Assembly (NCBI GenBank): GCA_014377495.1
Contig: JACMPN010000279.1
Coordinates: 1-5,918, forward strand
Direction: 5' to 3'
From: Candidatus Sericytochromatia bacterium
GTDB taxonomy: Bacteria > Cyanobacteriota > Sericytochromatia > JACMPN01
Length of the DNA: 5,918 nt
Made by a program: the position numbers and the translations under genes. Every line of letters begins with the position of its first letter. Position 1 is the stretch's first letter. The notes under the pieces were generated by a model, which ran no database searches, was not told the DNA's origin, and saw only the letters and a list, made by a program, of their open reading frames with translations. Positions 1 to 4,829 of this stretch are shown piece by piece.

Positions 1-74
1 AGTACCTGTCTCACGGTGGTCTGTGGTATGCCGGCTGGTCTTGCGATGGCCTTGATGAGGTCTGCCTTGTTCAT
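1..74 (-). CDS. hup: HU/IHF-family DNA-binding protein, N-terminus (partial)
   Basis: The minus strand from 74 to the window edge reads MNKADLIKAIARPAGIPQTT, then VRQV. This is the hallmark start of the HU/IHF histone-like family: a short N-terminal helix followed by the turn before helix 2. Known HU proteins are about 90-residue dimers that bend and compact DNA and assist recombination and replication. Only 24 codons are present; the beta-arm that enters the minor groove lies outside the window. The start is supported by GGAGG (plus coordinates 84-88) nine bases before the ATG. A consensus -10 box lies further upstream. The family usually has a K/E-x-A-G motif where this protein reads RPAG, a small deviation. 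HU and IHF subunits cannot be separated on this fragment alone, although the MNKADLIKAIA opening favours HU. Confidence 0.88.
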   Translation of the reverse strand, partial: MNKADLIKAIARPAGIPQTTVRQV

Positions 75-134
75 CGCCGTCAACCTCCGTGGCAGCGTGT
101 GGACATCCAAGCACACTGAACCATCAATGGAACT

Positions 135-140
135 ATTATA
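135..140 (-). promoter_or_regulatory. -10 box of the HU gene promoter
   Basis: The minus strand carries a perfect TATAAT in an AT-rich patch (about 128-160) that contrasts with the GC-rich surroundings. It lies about 60 bases upstream of the HU start codon, which gives a leader of roughly 50 bases. No convincing -35 hexamer is visible at 16-18 bases; the best candidate sequence there is CACCGT. The -35 zone reaches into the first bases of the neighbouring integrase relic region, so the original upstream part of this promoter may have been replaced. Confidence 0.5.
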
Positions 141-184
141 GAATAAAAATGGAAAATACGGTGCGCCGTGGCCGGACACGCTGA

Positions 185-345
185 CACGTGGACCTGCCCA
201 CCATGGCGGTCCGGGCGCTGGTCGAGCACAAGGAGCGGATGGTGGCCGACGGGCACGGGGCGGACTGGGTGTTCTGCGACGGGGAGGGAGGTGCGCTGCG
301 CAGGCGCAACGTCCTACAGCGATCGTTCAAGACCTTGATCAGCCA
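185..345 (+). pseudogene. Tyrosine recombinase/integrase fragment, middle of catalytic domain
   Basis: In the frame of 188 the plus strand reads VDLPTMAVRALVEHKERM, then WVFCDGEGGALRRRNVLQ and RSFKTL. This is the typical stretch of a phage-type integrase between the beta-hairpin that carries the catalytic Lys and the HxxR box. Everything upstream is missing: the frame has a TGA at 182-184, and the Lys hairpin and first catalytic Arg cannot be found. Recognisable similarity ends near 335-350. The continuation of the same protein appears on the opposite strand (659-448). No start codon or ribosome binding site supports expression, so I call it a relic. An open frame continues to 682, but beyond about 345 its translation does not resemble an integrase. 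Confidence 0.75.
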
Positions 346-447
346 AGGCAGCGCCATCGGATCCGCAAGATCCAGTATTAGCGGCCTCAGCGCCTCGTTG
401 ATCGCTGGTCGCCACTACCGACAGAAAGTGCCCGATCATTGGGTTGC

Positions 448-659
448 CTACGCCCCCACCCGCCCCTCGGACAGGGCGTCCAGCTTGTCGGCTGCGTCCC
501 GTTGCATCGACGGCAGGACGTGGCTGTACGTGTCCAGCGTCTTGGCGATCTGGGCGTGCCCCAGGCGCTCTTGCACCACCTTTGGGTGGCCCCCCTGCGC
601 CAGCTGCGTCGCCGCAGAAATACCGAACTTCGGGCATGTCAGCCTTGTGGAGGGTTTGA
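448..659 (-). pseudogene. Tyrosine recombinase/integrase fragment, C-terminal catalytic part
   Basis: Reading leftward, the minus strand gives TLHKADMPEVRY, then after a frame change AATQLAQGGHPKVVQERLGH, AQIAKTLDTYSHVLPSMQRD and AADKLDALSEGRVGA, ending at a TAG (450-448). This is the C-terminus of a tyrosine recombinase: the LGH box and the nucleophile Tyr of DTYSHV are intact. The HDLRH box, expected between VRY and AAT, is absent. About 14 bases are missing there, which also shifts the frame, and one codon of the following Leu run is missing too. The protein would be inactive. The piece begins immediately beyond the higA stop codon and lies opposite to the 185-345 fragment, of which it is the natural continuation. 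Confidence 0.8.
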
Positions 660-1001
660 TTAGGCGTTCGCCAACGGCCTAATTTGTCCCAGATGCGCCT
701 GGATAGCGTCTCTGGCACTGGCCAAGTCGAAATGGGTTTGAAGGTCGAGCCAGTAGCGCGGCTCAGTCCCAAAATATTTGGCTAGGATGAAGGCCGTCTC
801 TGCACTGACCGATCGCTTACCGTTCACGATCTCGTGGATGCGGCGAAAGGGTAGTTTGAGATCCCGAGCCAATTGGCTTTGAGACAAGCCAACAGGCTCC
901 ATGAACTCCATGGATAGGATCTGGCCAGGATGGATCGGTGGAAACTCCCGTGGGCCATACTCCTGGCGAGCCCGATCATCATCCCGGACGATTTCCGGCA
1001 T
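660..1001 (-). CDS. higA: HigA-type antitoxin, XRE-family helix-turn-helix protein
   Basis: The product has 113 residues. After about 20 residues of hydrophilic extension comes the family signature IHPGQIL (23-29). A helix-turn-helix follows at about 38-62 (GLSQSQLARDLKLPFRRIHE, then IVNGKR), and then FGTEPRYWLDLQTHFDLA. The IHPG, NGKR and FGTxPxxWLxLQ motifs are those of HigA/VapI antitoxins. In known systems HigA binds and neutralises the HigB mRNA interferase and represses the operon by binding its operator. The start at 1001 is chosen because AGGAGGGG (1004-1011) lies just before it; the frame is open further up to 1076, but that would overlap higB. It lies 8 bases downstream of higB. The Shine-Dalgarno overlaps the higB stop codon, so translation is probably coupled. 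The stop codon abuts an integrase relic. Confidence 0.9.
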   Translation of the reverse strand: MPEIVRDDDRARQEYGPREFPPIHPGQILSMEFMEPVGLSQSQLARDLKLPFRRIHEIVNGKRSVSAETAFILAKYFGTEPRYWLDLQTHFDLASARDAIQAHLGQIRPLANA

Positions 1002-1009
1002 TTCCCCTC

Positions 1010-1291
1010 CTAGTGGTAATCCACAATCTCGACACCATAGGCATCCCCCTCGTGCCAGCGAAAGCAAACCCGCCACTGGTCATTAATGCGGATACTGTGC
1101 TGACCGCTGCGCTCGCCACCCAATGCCTCCAACCGATTTCCGGGAGGAAGTCGCAGGTGGTCCAGTTCCTTTGCCATATCAACCATGACCAACTTGCCTG
1201 CGGCACGGATAAGCACGTCCGATACTAAGCCCTTTGGTCGCCGACCTGCCGCCAGTTGTGCAGCCCACTTGTTGCCCCATGTTTGAATCAT
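1010..1291 (-). CDS. higB: HigB-type toxin, RelE/HigB-family mRNA interferase
   Basis: The product has 93 residues, the usual size for HigB. It starts MIQTWGNK and has the typical C-terminal half: RLEALGGERSGQHSIRIND, then QWRVCFRW, and finally the conserved VEIVDYH ending. Family members are ribosome-dependent RNases of the RelE fold that cut mRNA and arrest growth. The toxin-first order, with higA 8 bases downstream, is characteristic of higBA operons. The start at 1291 has only a weak GGCGG upstream. An in-frame ATG at 1309 would add six residues (MWYGGI) but lies inside the operator palindrome, so 1291 is preferred. The open frame continues to 1594 without similarity to anything, and I do not count that part as coding. 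Nothing suggests inactivation. Confidence 0.88.
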   Translation of the reverse strand: MIQTWGNKWAAQLAAGRRPKGLVSDVLIRAAGKLVMVDMAKELDHLRLPPGNRLEALGGERSGQHSIRINDQWRVCFRWHEGDAYGVEIVDYH

Positions 1292-1292
1292 G

Positions 1293-1317
1293 ATACCGCC
1301 ATACCACATGGCGGTAT
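1293..1317. promoter_or_regulatory. Putative HigA/HigBA operator, perfect inverted repeat
   Basis: ATACCGCCAT (1293-1302) and ATGGCGGTAT (1308-1317) are exact reverse complements separated by ACCAC. The palindrome ends one base before the higB start codon region and its outer arm overlaps the predicted -10 box. Known HigA antitoxins repress their operon by binding palindromes at this position. Binding here by this HigA is inferred, not shown. Confidence 0.72.
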
Positions 1318-1341
1318 AGGCAGGGCCGGGGAGTCCGGCAA
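1313..1341 (-). promoter_or_regulatory. Putative higBA promoter
   Basis: On the minus strand TTGCCG (1341-1336) and TATACC (1318-1313) are separated by 17 bases. They match the sigma70 consensus at four of six positions each. Transcription would begin near 1305, about 15-20 bases before the higB start codon, giving a very short leader. The -10 box lies inside the inverted repeat, so a protein bound there would block RNA polymerase. Confidence 0.5.
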
Positions 1342-1408
1342 TTGGGCTCGACCATGCGCAACCAGCCGTTGACCGACTGCAGCCAAACTGTAGCCAACGC
1401 CACGCACT

Positions 1409-1444
1409 CCTGAAGGTCGGCCGTGGCCGTCGGGGCAGTGCCCT
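1409..1444. repeat. 36-base direct near-repeat, copy 1 (noncoding)
   Basis: This stretch matches 3639-3674 in the same orientation at 33 of 36 bases, including an exact 21-base core (1418-1438). Similarity stops sharply at both ends. Here it lies in the gap between higB and the lipoprotein gene, which otherwise holds only the promoters described. Read on the minus strand it would encode GTAPTATADLQE directly after a stop codon. I see no gene here. Confidence 0.7.
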
Positions 1445-1521
1445 ACGGCGCCAGGCGACCGATCGTTGATTGAGATAGTCTCTAAGGTCAGACAGCGACA
1501 AACCGCCGCCACATTGATATT

Positions 1522-1551
1522 TTGACTGTTGGCCCCAAGAGGTGGGATCAT
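1522..1551 (+). promoter_or_regulatory. Putative promoter of the lipoprotein gene
   Basis: TTGACT (1522-1527) matches the -35 consensus at five of six positions. After 18 bases, GATCAT (1546-1551) matches the -10 consensus at four of six. The predicted start of transcription is near 1558, about 30 bases before the ATG at 1588. Confidence 0.4.
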
Positions 1552-1580
1552 ACCTCCCGAGACAGCAACCTACCTCTTGG
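1535..1580. promoter_or_regulatory. Inverted repeat spanning promoter and ribosome binding site
   Basis: CCAAGAGGTGGG (1535-1546) pairs with CCTACCTCTTGG (1569-1580) over 12 positions, one of them a G-U pair, with a 22-base spacer. The right arm overlaps the GGAG Shine-Dalgarno (1579-1582) of the lipoprotein gene, and the left arm lies between the -35 and -10 boxes. If transcription starts upstream of 1535, the mRNA hairpin would partly hide the ribosome binding site. If it starts near 1558, the repeat acts only as DNA, for example as an operator. Confidence 0.45.
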
Positions 1581-1587
1581 AGATGCC

Positions 1588-2820
1588 ATGCCACAGCCGC
1601 TCAAGCCCCTGATCGTCGTCACCACCCTGCTCACGCTGATCAATGCCTGCACCGGTACCGGGAACACGCCTGGCAGCGTGACGCCGGCCAGGGCGGGTCC
1701 GACCAAGGCGGTCGTCAGCCAAGGCGATCCCGAATTCGCCAAATCGTCCGGCAATGTCGCCCGTTACCTGAGTCAACTGAACCTGGCGGTGATCAATCTG
1801 GAACACAAGCGGCCGCCGTTGATGCCAATCAGCAAAGCGACGTTTGCCGCCAAGCAGACGGCCCCGGAAGCATCGCCGGCCCCACAATCAGTGTCGGACG
1901 ATGATGACTTCCTCGACAGCGGGCTGCCCACGAGCGCCCCGGAAGGCGTGAACAGTGAACGTGCCAATGCGGACGGCAGTCTGAACGGGACGATCGACGA
2001 AGACGGCGACGGCACCGTCGATCAGACTTATACGGGAGCCAAGCCGGTGGAAACCCTGCAGACCGATGGCACCAAAAAAGTTGCCACGACCTACACGGTG
2101 GATAGCAAAGGGGAAAAGGACGTCTTTGACGTGCAGGCGACCGTGGATGGCAACGGCAATGTCACCGGCGGCGAAATGGACTGGCAGGACGATAAGCTGG
2201 GCAAGAACCACGTCACGTTCAAAGGCCAGGACATCAACTTCGAGCCGATTCCGGGGATGAGGCTGGTCATGAGGTCCGGCAATCTGGATGCGAAGAATCA
2301 TTCCGGCCTGAACGGCGACATCGTCTTCGACGATCGGTTCGCCTCAGCCAAGCAGGCCCCGGGCAACGGACTGCCCGAGACCAAACCGATGCAGGTCCAA
2401 GGACGGGGCGAATCCTGGCGATACAAGACACCCAACTACCCGTACGACCAGTATGTGGCAGGTGAAGCGGAAGCTTATGGGGCCGTTTCCGCAGCCGTGT
2501 GGTGTGTCGACAACGAAATCGGTATATCGCCCTTAGGCAACGACTGGGCCCGCATCGGCTGGGAGATCCGGCGGGACTGGTGCAAGTTCAAGAATTTTGA
2601 CCGCTGGTGGGCCAACGACTGGCGTCGGAACAATGAGAGAGACCGGTTGAAGCTCTACGCAAACGGCGAGCCGGCGGTCGTCGTCAAGGTCGCCTTGCGC
2701 AGTGGCAACGGGTCGCATGCCGCCGCCAACATGGTCGTCACGATGCCGGACGGCTCCGAGGTGCGGACCAACCTCCCCGCCACAGGAGAAGCAACATTGC
2801 AGAACCTCGTCAAGAGGTAG
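1588..2820 (+). CDS. Predicted lipoprotein with Asp/Asn-Gly calcium-binding-like loops, unknown function
   Basis: The product has 410 residues from ATG 1588, which has GGAG five bases upstream. The frame is open from 1522 but the upstream codons look random. Residues 1-20 form a lipoprotein signal (a hydrophobic LIVVTTLLTLINA), followed by Cys21, which fits a lipobox of the form I-N-A-C. Residues about 22-125 are Pro/Ser/Thr/Ala-rich with an acidic run (DDDD) and are probably extended. D137-E-D139-G-D141-G-T-V-D145 resembles an EF-hand or dockerin-type loop, and D187-G-N-G-N-V-T is a similar turn. The part between and after them is polar and looks beta-rich (imperfect Thr/Val-Asp-Gly turns). 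The C-terminal third has two Cys (306, 332) and a Trp cluster (331, 340, 341, 345). I do not recognise the family. A membrane-anchored surface or periplasmic protein is the safest reading; calcium binding is an inference from the loops only. Confidence 0.82.
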   Translation: MPQPLKPLIVVTTLLTLINACTGTGNTPGSVTPARAGPTKAVVSQGDPEFAKSSGNVARYLSQLNLAVINLEHKRPPLMPISKATFAAKQTAPEASPAPQSVSDDDDFLDSGLPTSAPEGVNSERANADGSLNGTIDEDGDGTVDQTYTGAKPVETLQTDGTKKVATTYTVDSKGEKDVFDVQATVDGNGNVTGGEMDWQDDKLGKNHVTFKGQDINFEPIPGMRLVMRSGNLDAKNHSGLNGDIVFDDRFASAKQAPGNGLPETKPMQVQGRGESWRYKTPNYPYDQYVAGEAEAYGAVSAAVWCVDNEIGISPLGNDWARIGWEIRRDWCKFKNFDRWWANDWRRNNERDRLKLYANGEPAVVVKVALRSGNGSHAAANMVVTMPDGSEVRTNLPATGEATLQNLVKR

Positions 2821-3123
2821 CCCTCCTTTCGGTCAAGCACCGACGGCTGCCGGCCTCCGCATCTGCGTGGGGACCGGTGGCCACTGCCGTTCCGGGAAAT
2901 CAGGGTCCACCTCACCGAGCCGTCGCCGCAAAAGCGCGTGCCTGGCTGGCGTGGGCGCTGCCCATTGGTATGTGTCGGCCAGCCAGCTCTCCGGTTCACC
3001 GCCGTCAGTCGGGCGGGGTGCCGGCAGCAGCGACTCACCAAACGTTCAGTACCGCCAGCCTATTCGGGCTGACGGTACTGATTGCAAACCGGATTGCAGC
3101 CGGATCGGCCTATGGACGGCGGA
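2821..3123. other. Noncoding gap between convergent genes
   Basis: This gap separates the ends of the lipoprotein gene and the minus-strand helical-repeat gene. The open frames crossing it have no plausible starts, no ribosome binding sites and no recognisable translation. It contains the hairpin at 3046-3081 and a weaker 9-base inverted repeat (2942-2950 with 2978-2986, 27-base spacer). A degraded gene or a small RNA cannot be excluded. Confidence 0.5.
3046..3081. terminator. Hairpin between convergent genes, possible bidirectional terminator
   Basis: TCAGTACCGCCAGCC (3046-3060) pairs with GGCTGACGGTACTGA (3067-3081) over 15 positions with one mismatch and a six-base loop. It lies 42 bases beyond the stop codon of the minus-strand gene and about 225 bases beyond that of the lipoprotein gene. 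No T-run follows on either strand, so ordinary intrinsic termination is not assured. Confidence 0.45.
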
Positions 3124-3729
3124 TTACTTTTTGGCGGCAGGCAGGTTGGCGATTTTGGCGAAGGCCTGCTGGGCTTGATTGGTAAGCTTGTTGTCGCTGG
3201 CAAAGTCGGCGATTTTACGCAGTTCCTTGGCGTTGCCGCTGGCCCCGATCGCCTTGTTGACCAAGCCTTCGGTGGCTCGGGCCAGGCCCCGTTTGTCGGC
3301 CAACTTGGCGAGATCCATCAAATCGCCCGCATTGGTGGTGATCTTCAGGCCCTTGGCCAGAGCCCTCTCGACGACGGGCAAATAGGCCTGATTGTCGGCG
3401 GCCTTGATCACCTTTTCGAGGTCACCGGAATCTTCGGCCAGGCTGATGGCCCGGTCGAACAGGGGGATGGCGCTCTTCGTCAGGTCGTCACCATCGGCGT
3501 CCTTGGCGGCTTTGAGCATGTTCTTGAACGTGGCGCCGGACTTGGGGTTGGGCGTTTCCTGGTCGGCGATGGCCACGGCGGGAACGCCACTGCCGGCTTG
3601 GCTCTTGTTCAGCGTATCGCCCTTGGCGGGGGTCTTAGCCTGAGGGCCGGCCGTGGCCGTCGGGGCAGCGCCCTTTTTCGGGGTCTCGAACGCCGCCGCG
3701 GCTGCACTACCTAAGCCATTGATACTCAT
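3124..3729 (-). CDS. Helical-repeat protein with disordered N-terminus, unknown function
   Basis: The product has 201 residues. The start at 3729 is preceded by GGAGG with six bases of spacing, a strong site. Residues 1-65 are Ala/Pro/Thr/Gly-rich and probably disordered, with an Ala run at 9-13. From about 66 the protein is alpha-helical and carries a repeat of about 33 residues: SGDLEKVIKAAD at 101, AGDLMDLAKLADKRGL at 134 and GNAKELRKIADFASDNKL at 165. Each unit is a pair of helices (for example PVVERALAKGLKI then DLMDLAKLADKRGL), like tetratricopeptide or related solenoids, although canonical TPR residues are not clear. There is no signal peptide or membrane segment, so it is probably cytoplasmic and may act as a protein-binding scaffold. 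It is divergent from the nuclease gene across 119 bases and converges on the lipoprotein gene. The family is not recognised. Confidence 0.82.
   Translation of the reverse strand: MSINGLGSAAAAAFETPKKGAAPTATAGPQAKTPAKGDTLNKSQAGSGVPAVAIADQETPNPKSGATFKNMLKAAKDADGDDLTKSAIPLFDRAISLAEDSGDLEKVIKAADNQAYLPVVERALAKGLKITTNAGDLMDLAKLADKRGLARATEGLVNKAIGASGNAKELRKIADFASDNKLTNQAQQAFAKIANLPAAKK
3639..3674. repeat. 36-base direct near-repeat, copy 2 (inside the helical-repeat gene)
   Basis: This is the partner of 1409-1444, with 33 of 36 bases identical. Read on the coding (minus) strand it specifies GAAPTATAGPQA, residues 20-31 of the disordered N-terminal linker. Because this copy is in frame and coding, it is the more likely source, and the noncoding copy the derivative. 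Confidence 0.7.
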
Positions 3730-3848
3730 GCCGGTCCTCCGTTGCAGGTAAAAGCCTGTGTGATCGTCTTTTTAATTTCTTACCCGCCGGCGGCAGGCGG
3801 CAAACCATGCCGGATGACGTGCCGGGGGCTTTCTATTAGGATGAATGC

Positions 3849-4721
3849 ATGCCGACGGCGAACCGTCCGGCCAGTTGGGATGACAACTCCATGAACGCCT
3901 TGTTACGGCTCGCCTTGCCGGTCTTTGTCTGGCTGGCGGTCAGCATGCCGGCACTCGCCGCAGACATCATCGGCACGTGCATCCGGGTCTCCGACGGCGA
4001 CACGATCGCCGTACAGGTGCCCGGCCAGCCGAAACCGGAAAAAATCCGCCTGTTGGGTATCGACTGTCCGGAAGTCGCCCACTCGGCCAAGGATCCCGGT
4101 CAGGAACCCTGGGGCACCCGGGCGGCCGACTTTGCCAAAACGCTGATGCTGAACAAGCAGGTCCGCATCGAGACCGACGTCCAGACCCGTGACAAGTACG
4201 GCCGGATGCTCGGCTACGTCTTCGTGGGCAAGACCTTCGTCAACCTGGAGTTGGTGAAAGCGGGCCACGCCATGCTGCTCACCTATGCCCCCAACGTAAA
4301 GTACGTCGATCAGATCGTCGTCGCCCAGCGTGAGGCCCGCAATGCCAAGCGGGGCATCTGGTCTCCTCAGGACAAACTGACCGAGTCGCCCCACACTTAC
4401 CGGCACAACGGCCACCAGAAGGGCAATGAGAACATCGATGACGGGGCGGCCAAAGACGAGGCCCGCAAGCCCGCCCGTCACCCGGATGCTCCCCGGACCC
4501 AATACCGTCAGACCACATCGGCAGCCAACGGGGCCCCGGGAACGACGGCCGCAGCGCCGCCTGCCGCCGGTACGTCGCCCACGGTGATGTTCCACACGAA
4601 GACTCACAAATTCCACGAGCCCGGCTGCCAGTTTGGAACGGGCGTCAACCTGAAGGAGATGTCGCGGGCGAACGCTCTGTCCAGCGGCGGGATCCCCTGC
4701 AAGGCCTGTCACCCGAACTGA
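3849..4721 (+). CDS. Secreted thermonuclease (SNase domain) with C-terminal Cys/His motif
   Basis: The product has 290 residues. A Sec-type signal (MNALLRLALPVFVWLAVSMP then ALA-A) precedes a staphylococcal-nuclease domain, about 40-176. Family active-site positions are all present: D49 and D51 (SDGDT), R67, D72 and E75 (RLLGIDCPE), and R119 (DKYGRML). In the model enzyme these bind calcium and cut DNA and RNA; the Thr after the second Asp is Cys73 here. Residues 180-245 are a hydrophilic then Ala/Pro-rich linker. The last 43 residues form FHTKTHKFHEPGC ... GGIPCKACHP, with H256, C260, C284 and C287 as likely zinc ligands. Similar tails occur on other bacterial nucleases of this family. The start at 3849 has AGGA seven bases upstream. 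An in-frame ATG at 3891 gives a more typical signal peptide but has a poorer ribosome binding site. It is probably exported to digest external nucleic acid. Confidence 0.93.
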   Translation: MPTANRPASWDDNSMNALLRLALPVFVWLAVSMPALAADIIGTCIRVSDGDTIAVQVPGQPKPEKIRLLGIDCPEVAHSAKDPGQEPWGTRAADFAKTLMLNKQVRIETDVQTRDKYGRMLGYVFVGKTFVNLELVKAGHAMLLTYAPNVKYVDQIVVAQREARNAKRGIWSPQDKLTESPHTYRHNGHQKGNENIDDGAAKDEARKPARHPDAPRTQYRQTTSAANGAPGTTAAAPPAAGTSPTVMFHTKTHKFHEPGCQFGTGVNLKEMSRANALSSGGIPCKACHPN

Positions 4722-4789
4722 TCCACTGATAAGCGAAACGTCCCGGACCACCGATGCGAGTGGTCCGGGGCGTTTCGCTTATCAGTGGA
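4722..4789. terminator. Very long hairpin directly after the nuclease stop codon
   Basis: The arms 4722-4751 and 4760-4789 are reverse complements over 30 positions with one G-U position (4741 with 4770), closing on an eight-base loop. The hairpin begins at the first base after the TGA. The inner part (CCCGGACCAC with GTGGTCCGGG) flanked by AAACG/CGTTT resembles a symmetric bidirectional terminator whose A- and T-tracts pair in an extended stem. The T-tract is short and interrupted (TTTCGCTT). The stem is longer than a terminator needs, so a structured RNA or a miniature inverted-repeat element are alternatives. Confidence 0.6.
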
Positions 4790-4829
4790 GAAATGATTAC
4801 ATTTTAGTGAAAATGGGCATACAACGATC

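Noticed and set aside
359..373. GGATC-CGCAA-GATCC small hairpin in the inverted segment
   Set aside because: A five-base stem is too short to assign as a terminator or recombination site.
346..682. Continuation of the plus-strand open frame that begins at 188
   Set aside because: Beyond about 345 the translation is unlike an integrase, and the true coding sense of 448-659 is the minus strand.
1002..1076. Upstream start for higA
   Set aside because: It would overlap the end of higB, whereas the ATG at 1001 has an excellent Shine-Dalgarno sequence.
1292..1594. Long N-terminal extension of the higB frame
   Set aside because: It would cross the operator and promoter and shows no similarity; HigB proteins are about 90 residues and start MI-.
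2942..2986. CTGGCTGGC / GCCAGCCAG inverted repeat
   Set aside because: Only nine bases with a 27-base spacer in GC-rich noncoding DNA; it may be chance.
3082..3714. 210-codon plus-strand frame opposite the helical-repeat gene
   Set aside because: Gly/Leu-rich mirror of a GC-rich gene, with no ribosome binding site; the minus-strand product has a strong start and repeats.
3903..4751. 282-codon minus-strand frame opposite the nuclease
   Set aside because: The plus strand encodes a clear SNase domain; the opposite frame is a codon-bias shadow that even includes the hairpin.
4722..4789. Integron attC site
   Set aside because: The stem is nearly perfect and lacks the paired RYYYAAC/GTTRRRY core sites and extrahelical bases of attC.
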